From Taxillus chinensis (taxonomy: Eukaryota > Streptophyta > Magnoliopsida > Santalales > Loranthaceae): a stretch of 64,000 bases of DNA. Below are positions 1-10,689 of this stretch, in pieces. Numbering within the stretch: position 1 is the first letter of the stretch; each line of letters opens with the position of its first letter. The stretch is from positions 35,728,324 through 35,792,323 of the forward strand of contig CM042085.1 of NCBI GenBank assembly GCA_023512835.1, written 5' to 3'. Below the pieces are notes generated by a model. That model searched no databases. It was not told the DNA's origin and worked only from the letters and a program-made list of their open reading frames with translations. The translations under genes were made by a program, and so were the position numbers.

Positions 1-700
1 CCGCAGAGGCTAGGGTCTGCCTAGCCACACACTTTTTTGTAAGTGGGTCCTACAAGCGGTGGGAAGCTATGAAGCAGGTTCACCGAAGCCAGATAGCATG
101 GGAGAACTTCATGGAGCTCTTCTGCATGGAGTATTTACCTTGTTCTGTACAAAAGAAATGGCGACGAGAATACTATACACTGGAACAGGGCAGTCAGACT
201 ATGACCAAGTATGCCACCGCCTTCACTGAGCTAGGGAGATTTACCCCAAATGCATCGAAGGCTGAGGTTTATAAGACCCAAGATTTCATTGATGGGATGA
301 GACCGACACTTAGGAGGGGATTGAACATGCTGGAGTTGACCACATATAGTGATGCGGCCAATAAGGCACTTATTGTAGAATGAGACTTAAACCAAATCAG
401 GATTCAGAGACCAGGGAGCTTGTCAGGGCCTAGCCAAAAAGGCCAAGGGAGGAGCAGTCTGAGGGTCAAGGGGACAAGAGGCCGGTGCCCGCATTTTCAC
501 ATTCGAGGACCTCAAACAGCAGTTTTACCCCATGGTTTATAGGGACGAGTCGATCCTGCGAGTTTCAGGGACATAAGGCAGTGGATTGTAGGCGGAAGAG
601 TGGTAACCCACTCAATTGCTTTCGATATGGGGGAGTAGGACACAAGATAAGGGAGTATTCTTCGCGATTCGGCTAGTGTTGCGGGACCACAACGACCTCA
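1..700 (+). pseudogene. A gag remnant with degenerate zinc knuckle
   Basis: Gag is the nucleocapsid precursor of the retrotransposon. The best frame (69-383) holds the retrotransposon gag signature region, with YYTLEQGS near its middle and the GMRPTLRRGL and ANKALIVE stretches typical of chromovirus gag. A second frame (485-676) holds two weak CCHC-like pieces (CEFQGHKAVDC and CFRYGGVGHKIREY). In the second piece the second and last zinc ligands are Tyr, so zinc binding would be lost. The left part of the gene is outside the window. It is a relic, about half identical by eye to the gag of element F at 63650-63900. Confidence 0.82.
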
Positions 701-884
701 TGACCAGGGCCAGAAGAGTGGGGCTCCATACTAGAGACCAGCTCAGTCAGGGCAGATAGTGCAGGGATGACCTATTACACAGTAGCCTCAGCGGAGGACC
801 CAGGCTCAGAGGGGTCAAGATGATCGGGCTACGACGAGTCAAGGCAATGGCGGTGTTCGGAGGGGGGAGGACTTATGCCGTCAC

Positions 885-1231
885 CGGCAGGAAGCGAAAT
901 TTCCACTAGTTGATGAGGCGAGTCAGGGACTATTAGTGGTGAGAGGTAAGATTTTGGTTTCACATACTATTTGTACGGTATTGATTGATACTGGTGCTAC
1001 TCACTTGCTCATCGCACACTCCACTGTAGAGGGATTAGAGTTGGATTGTATGACTGTTGGTCAGCCCCTTGTGGTTGATACACCCGTGGGGGCCTGGTGG
1101 TGATTAATAAAGTCTGTCTAGAATGTGAGCTTACTCTAGGAGGTGTCGACCTCCGGTGTAACTTATTTGTGATGCACTTTGATGTCTTTGATGTGATATT
1201 GGGTATGGACTGGTTGACCCATGTGTAGGCC
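885..1231 (+). pseudogene. A aspartic protease remnant
   Basis: The retropepsin catalytic motif DTGATH is readable at 987-1004, preceded by hydrophobic residues (TVLI), and the closing motif LGMDWLTH is readable at about 1200-1223. Stops and a frame change separate the two. The order gag, protease, RT fits Ty3/gypsy. The enzyme would cleave the Gag-Pol polyprotein in an intact element; here it is broken. Confidence 0.8.
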
Positions 1232-2860
1232 ATGATCGAGTGTTATAGGCATAGAGTGACTTTCCTCACACCAGAGGGCACTCGAGGTACCTTTGTGGGT
1301 GAGTGGTCTGATGATGCATGCAGGCTGGGGCCTTTGAGGCAAGGATGGGGTGATGTAACCCATCAGTTAGCCAGTCTAACTCTAGTTGATCCACAAAGGG
1401 AGGGTAAGGCTGTGTTACCCAAGGTAGTGGATCAGTTTCCTGATGTGTTTCCCAAGGACTTGGTTGACTTACCACCAGCGAGAGAGGTAGACTTTTCGAT
1501 AGAGTTGCAACCCGGGACAACACCTATCAGATTGGCAGCTTATAGGATGGCACCAGTTGAGCTTAGAGAGCTCAAAACATACATAGGCGATCTTTTGCTA
1601 CGTGGTTTTATTAGGTGGAGTAGTTCGCCTTGGAGTGCTCTGGTGCTATTCGCCAAAAAGGTGGATGGTTTGTGTCGGTTATATATTGGATATCGGCAGT
1701 TGAACCAGGTTATGGTGAAGAACAGATACCCTCTACCGATGATTGATGATTTGTTCGACCAGTTCAAGGGTGCCCGATGATTTTCTAAGATTGATTTGAG
1801 GTCGGGATACCATCAGCTATGTGTGCGGGAGGCTGACATTCCGAAGGCAGCCTTTAGTTGTAGATATGGCCATTATGAGTGGCTAGTGATGCCCTTCGGG
1901 CTCTTGCCCCAGCGGTGTTCATGGGATTGATGAATCAGATCTTTACATCCTATCTCGATTAGTTTGTGGTAGTCTTTATAGATGGTATCCTGATTTATTC
2001 TCAGACAGAGCGAGCATGAGGAGCATTTACGGGTGGTGTTACAGACATTGAGGGACTATAGACTCTACGCAAAGTTTACGAAGTGTGATTTTTGGCTGCA
2101 GCGGTTGAGATTTTTTGGGCATGTGGTCATATCGGAGGGTATCACAATGGATCCCGGCAAGATTGAGGTAGTGATGTCATGGAAGCAGCCAACAAATGTT
2201 TTTGAAATTCCGTGTTTTCTGGGGTTGCTAGGTTACTACAAGAGGTTTGTCAGGGACTTCTCCCAATTAGATGCACCGATGACTGGTTTGACCAGAAAGG
2301 GGCTACGGTTTGATTGGTCAGACGCTTGTGAGGAGGCTTTCAGTTAGTTGAAGGCTAAATTGACTCTAACACCTATGAGGTCTATTGTGATGCCTCTAAG
2401 GTTGGATTGGGTTGTGTGCTCATGCAGGAGGGGTAGGTAATTGCTTATGGTTCCCGTCAGCTGAGGTCCCATGAGAAGAATTACCCCACGCACGATTTGG
2501 AGCTGGCTATAGTGATCTTTGCATTAAAAAGCTGGTAGCACTATCTCATTGTGGAGAAGTTTGTGGTATATACAAACCACAAGAGCTTGTAGTACATCTT
2601 TTCTCAGTGGGATCTAAATCTCAGACAGAGGTGTTGGGTGGAGTATATGCAACAGTTCCAGTTTGACCTACAATATACCCCCGTGAAGGGAAATGTAGTA
2701 GTTGATGCTTTGAACTGGAAGAGCCATGCCATGGTGGCTCTATGTGTCATAAAAGAGTGGGAGATCATGGGGCACCTAGCAAAAATGAGGCTACAACTAG
2801 TGCATGGTGTAGTACGAGGTATGTTGAGTGCGATTATAGTAGTGCCAGAGCTGTGACATC
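1232..2860 (+). pseudogene. A reverse transcriptase and RNase H remnant
   Basis: The 1232-1780 frame carries the linker and the RT fingers ([20 protein letters not shown]). After a stop at 1778 the palm continues ([21 protein letters not shown]). The catalytic box reads FIDGILIYS at about 1975-2001, so the second catalytic Asp of the usual FIDD is Gly, which would inactivate the polymerase. A frame at 2033-2347 covers the thumb and connection (LRFFGHVV, FLGLLGYYKRF). RNase H remains run to about 2720 ([14 protein letters not shown] followed by a stop; YTPVKGNVVVDAL). Several indels are real gaps; for example the segment after MPFGL is shortened. Confidence 0.88.
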
Positions 2861-2883
2861 AGGTTATTGAGGGTCCGTTGGGG

Positions 2884-3847
2884 GATGTTAAGTGTGAGGT
2901 CCTCTAAGATCAGATTCAAACTGCCGCACTTTCCACAGATTGGATGGAGGATTCTAACCATGTGTTCTGCTATCGAGGTCGGTTGATAGTTCCATCTTCT
3001 CTCAGGGAGGCAGTTTTATGGGAATTCTATCACTCTCATTTGGCTATTCATCCTTGGCAAACAAAGATGTATCATGTTATACGGCAACAATTCTGGTGGT
3101 CGGGCCTTAAGAGGGCTATTGCAGAGTTTGTTCGACGGTGCTTGACATGCCAGCAGGTCAAGGCCGAGAATTTGCGGTCTGTCGGTGAGTTACAGTCGTT
3201 GCCTGTGCCGGATTGGAAGTGAGATCATGTGACTATGGACTTTGTCACAGGGCTCCCTCATTCCAGAGGTCATGATACTATTTGGGTCATTGTGGACCAC
3301 TTGACAAAATCTACCCACTTTATTCCTATTCGTGAGCCCGATCCAGTCCAGACCTTGGGGCAGCGATATGTCGACATGGTGGTGCGGTTGCATGGTGTGT
3401 CATTATTGATTGTCTCATATAGGGATGCTCAGTTCACTTCACAGTTCTGGCGGCAGATACAACGTGCATTGGGCACCCGAGTGAACTTGAGTACAACTTA
3501 CCACCCTCAGACAGATGGCTAGTCCGAGCGCACTATCCAAATCCTTGAGGATATGCTTCATGCTTGTGTGTTGGATTTTGGTGGTTGTTGGGAGGCTCAC
3601 CTTCCCTTGGTGAAGTTTTCCAACAACAACAGCTATTAGGACACAATAGGGATGGCGCCATAAGAGGCATTGTATGGGCGACCTTATCGCTCGCCTTTAT
3701 GTTGGGCCCAGGCAGGGGAGGCCAGTTGTTTTAGGTCCCAATATGATTTAGGAGACTACCAAGTTGGTTCAGTTAATCCGGCTGTGGATGTTGATAGCTC
3801 AGAGTCGACAGAAATCTTATGTTGATAGGCAGCGGTGACCGCTACAG
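2884..3847 (+). pseudogene. A integrase remnant, interrupted by element B
   Basis: The HHCC zinc-binding domain is visible at 2944-3170 (YHSHLAIH; CLTCQQVKAE). The catalytic core follows: first Asp in MDFVTGLP (3235 on), second Asp in SYRDAQFTSQFW (about 3415-3450), and Glu in the SERTIQ stretch just after a stop at 3521-3523. The reading then degenerates and stops at 3847, exactly where element B begins. The C-terminal part is found at 21148 onward. Confidence 0.88.
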
Positions 3848-3913
3848 TGTAATGACCCGTGTTTTGGGTAGAACAAGCTGGAACGAAGATGAACAATACC
3901 CTGGGCGAACGCT

Positions 3914-4025
3914 TGGGTCGAAAGGTGGAAGACCCGAAGATTTGGGTCATAGGGTCGAAGACCGAGGGTCGAAGTTCGAAGGTTTGAGGGTCGAAAGTTA
4001 GATCTTCGAGACAGATCTTCGAGGC
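3914..4025 (+). repeat. GGGTCGAA motif array in B U3
   Basis: At least four copies of GGGTCGAA lie at about 3914, 3951, 3965 and 3988, followed by two ATCTTCGAG copies. The same array is in the 3' LTR at about 19433-19540. The reverse complement, TTCGACCC, is the repeated motif in the U3 of the unrelated Tat-type element D (22390-22660). Its role is unknown; position in U3 suggests a regulatory array. Confidence 0.8.
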
Positions 4026-4200
4026 CGCATTTCCAGCTAATCTTCGAAGGAGTGTTTCTACGAGTCTTCGTGGCTTGGTTGTTAGAGAGTGTAATGAGCT
4101 CAAGTGGGAGCGTGTAGAGGCTGCGTGTGACAATGACCATGTTCGGATTGTGGGTATTTTGTCCTGTGTGGAAGCGGAGTGGTTAGTTCATGTTTTATTT

Positions 4201-4348
4201 ATCAAAACTACGTCGTTTTGATGGTGTGTTTTATTTATCAAAACTACGTCGTTTTGATGGTGTGTTTCATTTATCAAAACTACGTCGTTTTGATGGTGGG
4301 ATTTCATTTATCAAAACTACGTCGTTTTGATAAGTGAGGTCTATATAA
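4201..4348 (+). promoter_or_regulatory. B promoter: four ACGT-core palindromes plus TATA box
   Basis: Four near-palindromes with arms ATCAAAAC and GTTTTGAT around TACGTC start at 4201, 4237, 4273 and 4310, a spacing of 36-37 bp. The TATA box TATATAA is at 4342-4348, 11 bp after the last copy. ACGT is the core bound by plant bZIP factors. The 3' LTR repeats this arrangement at 19720-19867, with ACATCG in its first copy. Regular spacing next to the TATA box suggests an enhancer of the LTR promoter. Confidence 0.82.
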
Positions 4349-5553
4349 AGAGGAGCTCTCTTTATTTTAGGTTTAGGGTTTTTGTTGTCGGCCGCCGCGG
4401 CCGTCACAGAGAGAGAGAGAGGGAGATTGAGAGAGAGAGCTCCGGTTCGTGGGTCTGTCGTTGTCATTCCCGTGGTTGGACGGCATTAAGCGTGGAGGCA
4501 AGAGCGTGGAGGATCTTTGAGGTAGGGGTTCTGTCTTTCCTGGCTGTTCTTCGGGGTTAGGCCCTGTGGATATTTTGTAAAGTTTCCATTGTTATTGCTA
4601 TAATACTTATATGTAAATTCATATAGGTGTGATCTCCTATATGAATGTTGGCTTTCAATGGCATTTTGGTGTGATTCGATGTTGGGTGGGCGGTGCATGT
4701 TAAATGTTTGATAAAATGCCTATGTGAATATGTTTGTATGAATATGCCCAAGTATGTGTTTGATAATATGCCAGGTATGGCTAGAATTGTGAGTTGGTAA
4801 AGGTGTGCATGCCAAGTGTTTGTTTTTATGCCTGAGTGGTTGGGTTTGTACATTTGTGAATGTGTGCCTACTAAGTGTTTGGTTTTATGCCTGAGTGGTT
4901 ATGTATACTGTGTTTTGTGAAACCCGGTGGCTGTGGAAGCCCGGGACTATTTTGTGAAACCCGGTGGCTGTGGAAGCCCGGGACTATTGTAATGACCCGT
5001 GTGTAACCCGTGTGTAAGGAGTTAACCACAAACACCTTGGATGTTGGTACACAAGTTTAAGGTAAGAGATGAGCCCAAGAGGGGACTTTTGAGAGGTGCA
5101 TGTGTCAAGCGATAGCGTACATTTATGCCCTAGGAAGATGCTTATGCGTTTACTGAGCGGTTTAGGCAGTTTTGGGCTGATCTTGGAGCTCACTTTTGAC
5201 CTAGTAGATGGCCTCAAACAATTGGCGTGCAAGAACAAAAGTTTCTTAGAATGAGGTCCTCTATCTACCACAGAAATTTCAGAGCATTTGGAGCTGCACG
5301 TGAATTCACCCATTTCACGTGCAAGCATATTTTTGCTTCTCAGGCCTCTACAAGATGCAAGGAGACTTGGGGTAAAGTTTGGGTGCATTTGGAGCTGCAC
5401 GCCAATTGGGGAATTGGCGTGCAAATTGGCGTGCAGGCATAGTTTTGCATGGTTCCCTTGGTTTTGACATTCTAAGGAACTTTCTCCAAAGGACCATGTT
5501 GAAATTCTAAGTATTTTGGCCTATATGGGTGCGGAAAGGTGGTGACTTGTGTG

Positions 5554-5630
5554 ATCAAAACTACGTCGTTTTGATCCTGGGATTCACTTAATCAAAACTA
5601 CGTCGTTTTGATGTTGTGTTGTCTATATAA
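5554..5630 (+). promoter_or_regulatory. C promoter: two ACGT-core palindromes plus TATA box
   Basis: Two copies of the ATCAAAAC / TACGTC / GTTTTGAT near-palindrome begin at 5554 and 5591 (37 bp apart). TATATAA follows at 5624-5630. The 3' LTR has the same arrangement at 12860-12936. B has four copies in the same place, so copy number differs between the two families while position and spacing are kept. Confidence 0.82.
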
Positions 5631-5817
5631 GGAGGAGAAGCCCCTCTGTTTTAGGTTTAGGGTTTGTTGCTTCACCAGCCGTCGCAGAGAGAGAGAGAGA
5701 GGGAAGGAGAGCTCCTGGTTGCTGCCGGGCGTCTTGCGTGGGTGGTCGGTGCTTCGTGGGTGGACGGCGTTCGGCTTGGGATCGGACCGTTCTTTGTGTT
5801 GTTGCGTTTTCCTTGAG

Positions 5818-6486
5818 GTAGGGGTTCTGTTCTTCCTAAATCCTCCTCTGTCCTAGGGTCCTAGGGCAGAATATTATATTATTTATATGTAAATTCATAT
5901 AGGTGTGACCTCCTATATGAATGTTGGCCTTCAGTGGCATGTTGGTGTGATTCTGTGGATTACATGCTATGTGTTCGATGAAATGCCTGTGTGAATATAG
6001 CTGTATGTATATGCCCATTACATGTTTGGTAATATGCCTGTGTGGCTGGATTTGTGGTTTAGTGTATGTATGTATGCTGTGTGTTTGCTCTATTTTCCTG
6101 AATGGTTGGGTTTGTGCGCTTGTGAATGGGTGCACACCAAGTGTTTGGTGGTATGCTTGAGTGACCATGTGTGTTGTGTGCTTGATCGTGGTATCCGGCC
6201 TGAAGAGGCGGTTAAAGAACTTTGCCTGAGAGGCGGTTAAATCACTTGGCCTGAAGAGGCGGTTAAATAACTTGGCCTGAAGAGGCGGTTAAATCACTTG
6301 TGTTTTGTGTGGTGGATAATTGTGACGACTGATGTGGTTTGTTATTGTTTGATGAGATTGTTGTAACACGTCACTGCACCTGTGCACATGCATGTAGCCG
6401 CTAGGAGCATGGGAAGGGTTGGGGAGACTTGATCCCTACTGAGCTGTGGTTGCTCACCCCTCCTACTGTGTTTGCTTGTTTTCCAG
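5818..6486 (+). other. Putative intron inside the C LTR
   Basis: TTGAG/GTAGGGG at 5818 resembles a 5' splice site, and the T-rich TGCTTGTTTTCCAG ending at 6486 resembles a 3' splice site. The enclosed 669 bp is T-rich and without coding signal, as plant introns are. The same pair occurs at equivalent places in the B LTRs (20040-20816 in the 3' copy), and the donor in the A LTR (47446) and in the region before F (60891) is a stronger CCAG/GTAGGT. Splicing is inferred only. Confidence 0.5.
6189..6301 (+). repeat. Four tandem 26-bp repeats in C LTR
   Basis: The unit CCTGAAGAGGCGGTTAAAT plus a short variable spacer is repeated four times, the second copy shortened. The 3' LTR has the same set at about 13503-13604. 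B carries a different unit (AAACCCGGTGGCTGTGGAAG) at the equivalent place, so this part of the LTR seems prone to new tandem arrays. Confidence 0.85.
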
Positions 6487-6782
6487 GGACTTACAGGCGT
6501 TAGGTGGATACACCAAGGTGGAAGACCTTGTCCATTTTATTCTTCCATTTATGTTGTTTTCTTTTATGGGAACTGATGTAACCCCGATGGGGATGGGATT
6601 GGAAAGAATTCCGTTGTAATAAACTGGTTTGGAATATTTTTATGAATATTACATTCTTGAATGTGTTGTGGATGTTTGAAATGTAAAATTCTTGGTTTGT
6701 ATCCTAACCCCTTTGCCCTCCGTGTGGGTAAAGGGAGTCACGTGCCGGTTTCCTCGGGTTGGAAATCCGGGGCGTGACAATA

Positions 6783-6822
6783 TGGTATCAGAGCATGGTC
6801 TAGTTGGCCTAGGGTAGTGGGC
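6783..6822 (+). promoter_or_regulatory. C primer-binding site and conserved leader
   Basis: TGGTATCAGAGC at 6783-6794, three bases after the LTR, matches the plant initiator Met tRNA 3' end. The following GGTCTAGTTGGCCTAGG and GTAGTG are shared with B (14751 on) and, with changes, with F (62614 on: GGTCTAGCGGACCTAGG), which suggests a constrained leader, perhaps for packaging or priming. Confidence 0.9.
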
Positions 6823-7194
6823 GGACTTGGTTATCTTGAGTCCTTTGGAGGAGCCTGGAGGGACATGCCTGATCAACATGGTCCTCTTTGAGCCTCCAAG
6901 GTGTACTTAGGGTAGTCCAGTCTTGTGATAGGATTTGCATGCATTGGCATTAGGGCACTAGTTGCATTTGTTGTGAATGTATGCTAAAGCGTGGATAAGA
7001 TCACATGATTAAGTGAAATGTGCAACTCGATTTGTTTGGCAATGTGTACTGGACTGTGAACTGTGAAATGTGATTGGTGCAATGTATGTGTGTAATGTCA
7101 TGTGTTAGTGAAATTGATAATGGGGTAGAGGTAGTCAACTTGTTAGTAGTCAAACGCGTTCTGACGTTTGTGCATCTTACTTCATGTAGTAAGA

Positions 7195-8350
7195 ATGCCA
7201 CCGAGGAGAGTGACACGTGCGTCCGGGGCGATGGGCGATGAGTCATCTGCCCATGAGGGTCCGGGTGCGGGACCATCCGTTGGAGGGCATGCGTTGTTCC
7301 TGGCACGGCTACAAGAAGGCATCCGGGCTGAGGTACGAGAGCTACGGGAGGGACTCCGGCAAGACGTTCGGGAGGAGGTGCGCCGTGAGATGGCAGGCAC
7401 GCAGGGTGGTGCCACCACCACCACCACCGATGGGCGAGCTGCCTCGTGAGCGTGAGAGTTCGCTGGGTGGTGTACCGACCCGTGCGAGAGGATGACGTGG
7501 TGACACGATTCCGAAAGGAACAACCTCCGCGATTTAAGGGGGGGGAAGATCCTGTGGTAGGCGAGCGATGGTTGAGGCAGATTGAGCATGTGTTCTCCTT
7601 TCTCCTGCCCCGGGAGGAGGATAAAGTGCGGCCTGGCAATTCGGCGGCTAGAGGGGGACGCTTTGGAGTGGTGGACGAGTGTTGCGGGGAGCCGTGCGGT
7701 GCAACTCATGTTTTGGGAGGAGTTCTTGCAACTCTTCCAAGATGAGTTCTTCCCAGGAATCGGTGAGATGGCGAAGAGGGAAGAATTTGGCAGCTTGAAG
7801 CAGGGATCCAAGACGGTACCTGAGTATGAGCGGGAGTTCCAGGAGATTGAGTAGGTTTGCTCCTGAGACCGTGGTAAGGGGAGGACCTGAAGGCCCACAA
7901 GTTCACCTTGGGTCTCAGGCCAGCCCTTAGGGAGAGGGTGGCGATTCTACGCTTGAGGACCTATCCTGAGGCCGTGGAGACGGCCCGAATAGGCGAGAGA
8001 GAGCTGGATGATGGGAGGCAGGCCCATCAGGGGCGCCGATTGCGGTGTGGGCCTGATCGAGATGCAAGGGTCCAAGAGGCTCAAGACGGAGGAGAGGGAT
8101 AGCGGTTCTTATCGCAATCGGGGTCGGACATCCGTGAACCCCGGGAGGTTCACCTTTGGCGGCGGAAGACAGGGTGGTCCACTGGGAGTCTACCGAGCGG
8201 ATGCCACTTCTTGTGGAGAGAGCGGGTCACTTCAAAGGGGAGTGCCCCAAGAAGGATCGGCGATGCAACAACCGTGGGCGAGAGGGTCATTTGCGCCGGG
8301 TTTGCGGGAGTGGCAACGGGGGAACAGGGGGCGGCATCCGGCGTGAGGAG
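7195..8350 (+). pseudogene. C gag, frameshifted
   Basis: The start is ATG at 7195 (MPPRRVTRASG). The N-terminal part to 7449 is charged and probably coiled (LREGLRQDVREEVRREM). After a frame change, 7500-7625 reads the gag core (PPRFKGGEDPVVGERWLRQIE), then 7626-7855 in another frame (RRLEGDALEWW, WEEFLQLFQDEFFP) and 7908-8000 in a third (GLRPALRERVAILRL). Two zinc-knuckle pieces follow at about 8200-8310 (GHFKGECPKK, CNNRGREGHLRRVC); the second lacks its second Cys. At least four single-base frame changes occur. Some fall at CTG sites (for example GGCCTGG at 7631), so the break may be partly a sequence artefact. Confidence 0.85.
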
Positions 8351-8559
8351 TGATGCTAGCTTCCGTGCACCAGTGAGAGACCGGCTCGTCGGTGGCGGCC
8401 CGACCAGCGCGGATCCAGTCAGACCCGACCCCAGGGGAGGCCGGAGCGGCAGCAGACCGAGGCTGGAGGCAACCTTAGCGGGAAGCGTCCAGTGAGTGAG
8501 CCAACCAGTGGCACAGGCCAAGGAAGGGTGTTTGCGCTAGAGGCGACATACCAGGAGGA

Positions 8560-9000
8560 GGCTGAGTTACCACCCCCACCAGCTGAGGGTGGAGCAGGAC
8601 CATCGGTGGTTAGAGGTACCCTCTTGATCTCCCGTACATTAGCTTCGTTCTTTTCGATACGGGTGCATCATGTTCGTTTGTTCTTGAGCTTGTAATAGAC
8701 GGCTTGGGGTTAGCCTGTGTGGAGGCCGCGAGGCCCCTAGTTGTGGAGTCTCCAGGTGGGAGGCATGATTGAGGTACGACGAGTGTGTCGTGACTGTGTG
8801 TTAACCATAGGAGAGGTGGAGCTGCGTTTTGACTTGCATGTGATGCCTTTGAGGGCGTTTGACCTGATCTTGGGTATGGATTGGCTTATGGCTTTCCAGG
8901 CCAAGATAGATTGTTATCGGCGGCGTGTGACCTTCGTGACACCTGCGGGGACCTCTTGCACCCCGGCAGGGGGAGTGGGATTGTGAGGCGAGTCGGGCCG
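8560..9000 (+). pseudogene. C aspartic protease
   Basis: The catalytic motif LFDTGASCSF is readable with DTGAS at 8656-8670. After a stop and a frame change, 8741-8986 reads the rest of the fold, closing with FDLILGMDWL and the linker CYRRRVTF that leads into RT in this lineage. The catalytic Asp is present. The reading is interrupted just after the active site, so this copy would not give a protease as written. Confidence 0.84.
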
Positions 9001-9087
9001 GGCCAGGTGTTGGACCAGGTGGGGTGCCATTACCCACAGGTTAGCAGCCCTGACCTTTCTGGAGGAGGGTAAGGTGGAAAAGAGGGT

Positions 9088-10040
9088 GTGGCCCGTGTTG
9101 TGGACCAATTTCAGGATGTTTTTCCTGAGCGGTTGAGGAGTTTGCCACCTAAGAGGAGTGTGGAGTTCACCATTGAGTTGGTACCGGGGACGGGTCCGAT
9201 TTCCCAAGTAGCGTATCGTATGGGGCCAGCTGAGTTGAGGGAGCTTCGAGAGGCAAATCGAGGAGTTGGTGGGCCAGGGGTATATCGGACCAAGTACCTC
9301 ACCTTGGGGTGCTCCGGTGCTCTTTGCTAAGAAGGCCGATGGCACGCTTCGTCTCCGCATCGACTACAAGGAAGGCGAATTCGGTGGATCGTGAAGAACA
9401 AGTACCCGTTGCCTCGGATAGATGACCTGTTTGACCAATTGAGTGGGGCCCAGTGGTTTTCCAAGATAGATTTACGGTCGGGGTATCACCGGCTCGGGGT
9501 TAGGGAGGAGGACATCCCTAAGACGGCTTTCCGGTGTAGGTATGGGCATTATGAGTGGGTAGTGATGCCTTTCGGGCTCACTAATGCGCCAGCGGTGTTC
9601 ATGCATTTGATGAACCAAGTCTTTGCCCCATACTTAGACTCGTTCGTGGTGGTGTTTATCGACGATATCTTGGTGTATTCCAAGACCGAGAAGGAACATG
9701 TGGAGCACTTGGCAACAATGTTGCAAACCTTGAGGGACCAGCACTGTTTGCTAAGTTTAGCAAGTGTGAGTTTTGGCTGCAGGAGGTTCACTTTCTTGGC
9801 CATGTGGTGTCAGTGAGGGAGTTAGGGTGGACCCGGCCAAGATTGAGGCCGTGGCATCGTGGGCAAGGCCAACCAACGTTTTTGAGATCCGTAGTTTTCT
9901 TGGCTTGGCGGGGTACTATCGTCGTTTTGTAGAGGGGTTCTCCCGTTTGGCGGCTCCTATGACAGCGTTGACTCGAAAGGGCGTGAAGTTTGATTGGGTG
10001 ACAAGTGCCGGCGGGCGTTTGAGACTCTCAAAACCCGTTT
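9088..10040 (+). pseudogene. C reverse transcriptase
   Basis: The frames 9088-9330, 9391-9816 and 9773-10042 together cover the RT. They include VVDQFQDVFPE at the entry, [24 protein letters not shown], the catalytic FIDDILVYS (both Asp present, 9661-9666) and [11 protein letters not shown] in the connection. Breaks lie near 9250, 9380 (where a conserved CAG-CTG pair would be expected), 9750 and 10000. The palm and catalytic box are unbroken over about 140 codons. Confidence 0.92.
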
Positions 10041-10513
10041 GACCACCGCACCTGTGTTGAGGTTGCCTAGGGAGGATATTCCATATGAGGTGTATTGTGA
10101 TGCGTCCAGGGTTGGTTTGGGGTGTGTGCTTATGCAGGAGCACACGGTGTGGTAGCTTATGGGTCGAGGCAGTGAAGCCTCATGAGCAGAATTATCCTAC
10201 TCATGACCTTGAGTTAGCGGCTGTCATCTTCGCTCCGAAGAGTTGGCAGCACTACCTCTTGGGGGAAAAGTTTGTGGTGTTCTCGGATCACAAGAGCCTT
10301 CGATACATCTTTACTCGAAAGGACTTGAATTTGAGGCAAAGGAGATGGGTGGAGTATTTGCGGACCTTTGATTTTACTCTTGCCTATACCCCGGGCAAGG
10401 GTAATGTTGTGGCTGATGCATTGAGCGAGAAAAGGGAAAGCCGAGGTGGCCGTGAGAGAGTGGAAGGCGATGGAGCGATTGGCAATGTTGCGGTGCGGCC
10501 TCGTTGTTCGTGA
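10041..10513 (+). pseudogene. C RNase H
   Basis: This domain degrades the RNA of the RNA-DNA hybrid. The frame opens with YEVYCDASRVGLG before a break near 10140. It resumes at 10170 ([17 protein letters not shown]) and continues through SDHKSLRYIFTRKDLNLRQ to the closing YTPGKGNVVADAL. The catalytic acidic residues of the DAS, ELAA, SDHKSL and ADAL stretches are present. Two small frame changes split it from RT. Confidence 0.88.
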
Positions 10514-10689
10514 TGGTGGGACAGTCCCGAGTCCTTTGGTGGTAGTGCCTGAGTTGTACCGGCGCGTCCGGGAGGGACAGTTGGGTGACATTGAGTGTGA
10601 GGTTCTCCGTGCCCGTATTGAGGCCGGGGAGCTATCCTGGAGACCGGACGAGAGGGTCCCGAGCATGAGTTGTCATTTCAGGGGCGGTT

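Larger units (their letters stand above)
1..3847 (+). mobile_element. Element A, left part: old Tekay/Del-like chromovirus internal region
   Basis: This is the gag-pol region of an old Ty3/gypsy element whose 5' LTR lies left of the window. In order it holds gag, aspartic protease, reverse transcriptase, RNase H and integrase remains, all with stops and frameshifts. It stops at 3847, where element B is inserted. TACAG at 3843-3847 is repeated at 21148-21152, and the integrase reading resumes there, ending in a chromodomain (21375-21600), so the host element is a chromovirus. The many stops and several true deletions mark it as the oldest layer of the nest. Confidence 0.92.
3848..4987 (+). repeat. 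B 5' LTR, first part
   Basis: This matches 19367-20500 of the B 3' LTR from its first base (TGTAATGACCCGTG). It contains U3 with GGGTCGAA repeats, four ACGT-core palindromes, a TATA box (4342-4348), a GA-rich leader (about 4410-4440), the sequence GAGGTAGGGG that looks like a 5' splice site (GT at 4522), and the start of an AAACCCGGTGGC repeat. Element C is inserted at 4987/4988. The LTR continues at 14091. Confidence 0.96.
4988..6779 (+). repeat. C 5' LTR
   Basis: This 1792-bp LTR begins TGTAATGACC and ends GTGACA immediately before the primer site. It matches 12299-14085. U3 runs to the TATA box at 5624; GA repeats follow at about 5689-5702; a splice-donor-like GAGGTAGGGG is at 5815-5824 and an acceptor-like TTTTCCAG ends at 6486. 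A short inverted pair near 5290-5430 (CACGTGAATTC, CCAATTGGGGAATTGG) occurs in U3. Differences from the 3' LTR cluster at CTG/CAG. Confidence 0.97.

Noticed and set aside
4267..4853. Minus-strand frames across the B LTR near 4267-4853
   Set aside because: They run over palindromes, TATA box and GA repeats of the LTR and recur in every LTR copy; no protein signal.
7001..7898. Minus-strand frames of 212 and 238 codons opposite C gag
   Set aside because: They are antisense shadows of a GC-rich gag region; the + strand carries recognisable gag motifs and the minus frames have none.
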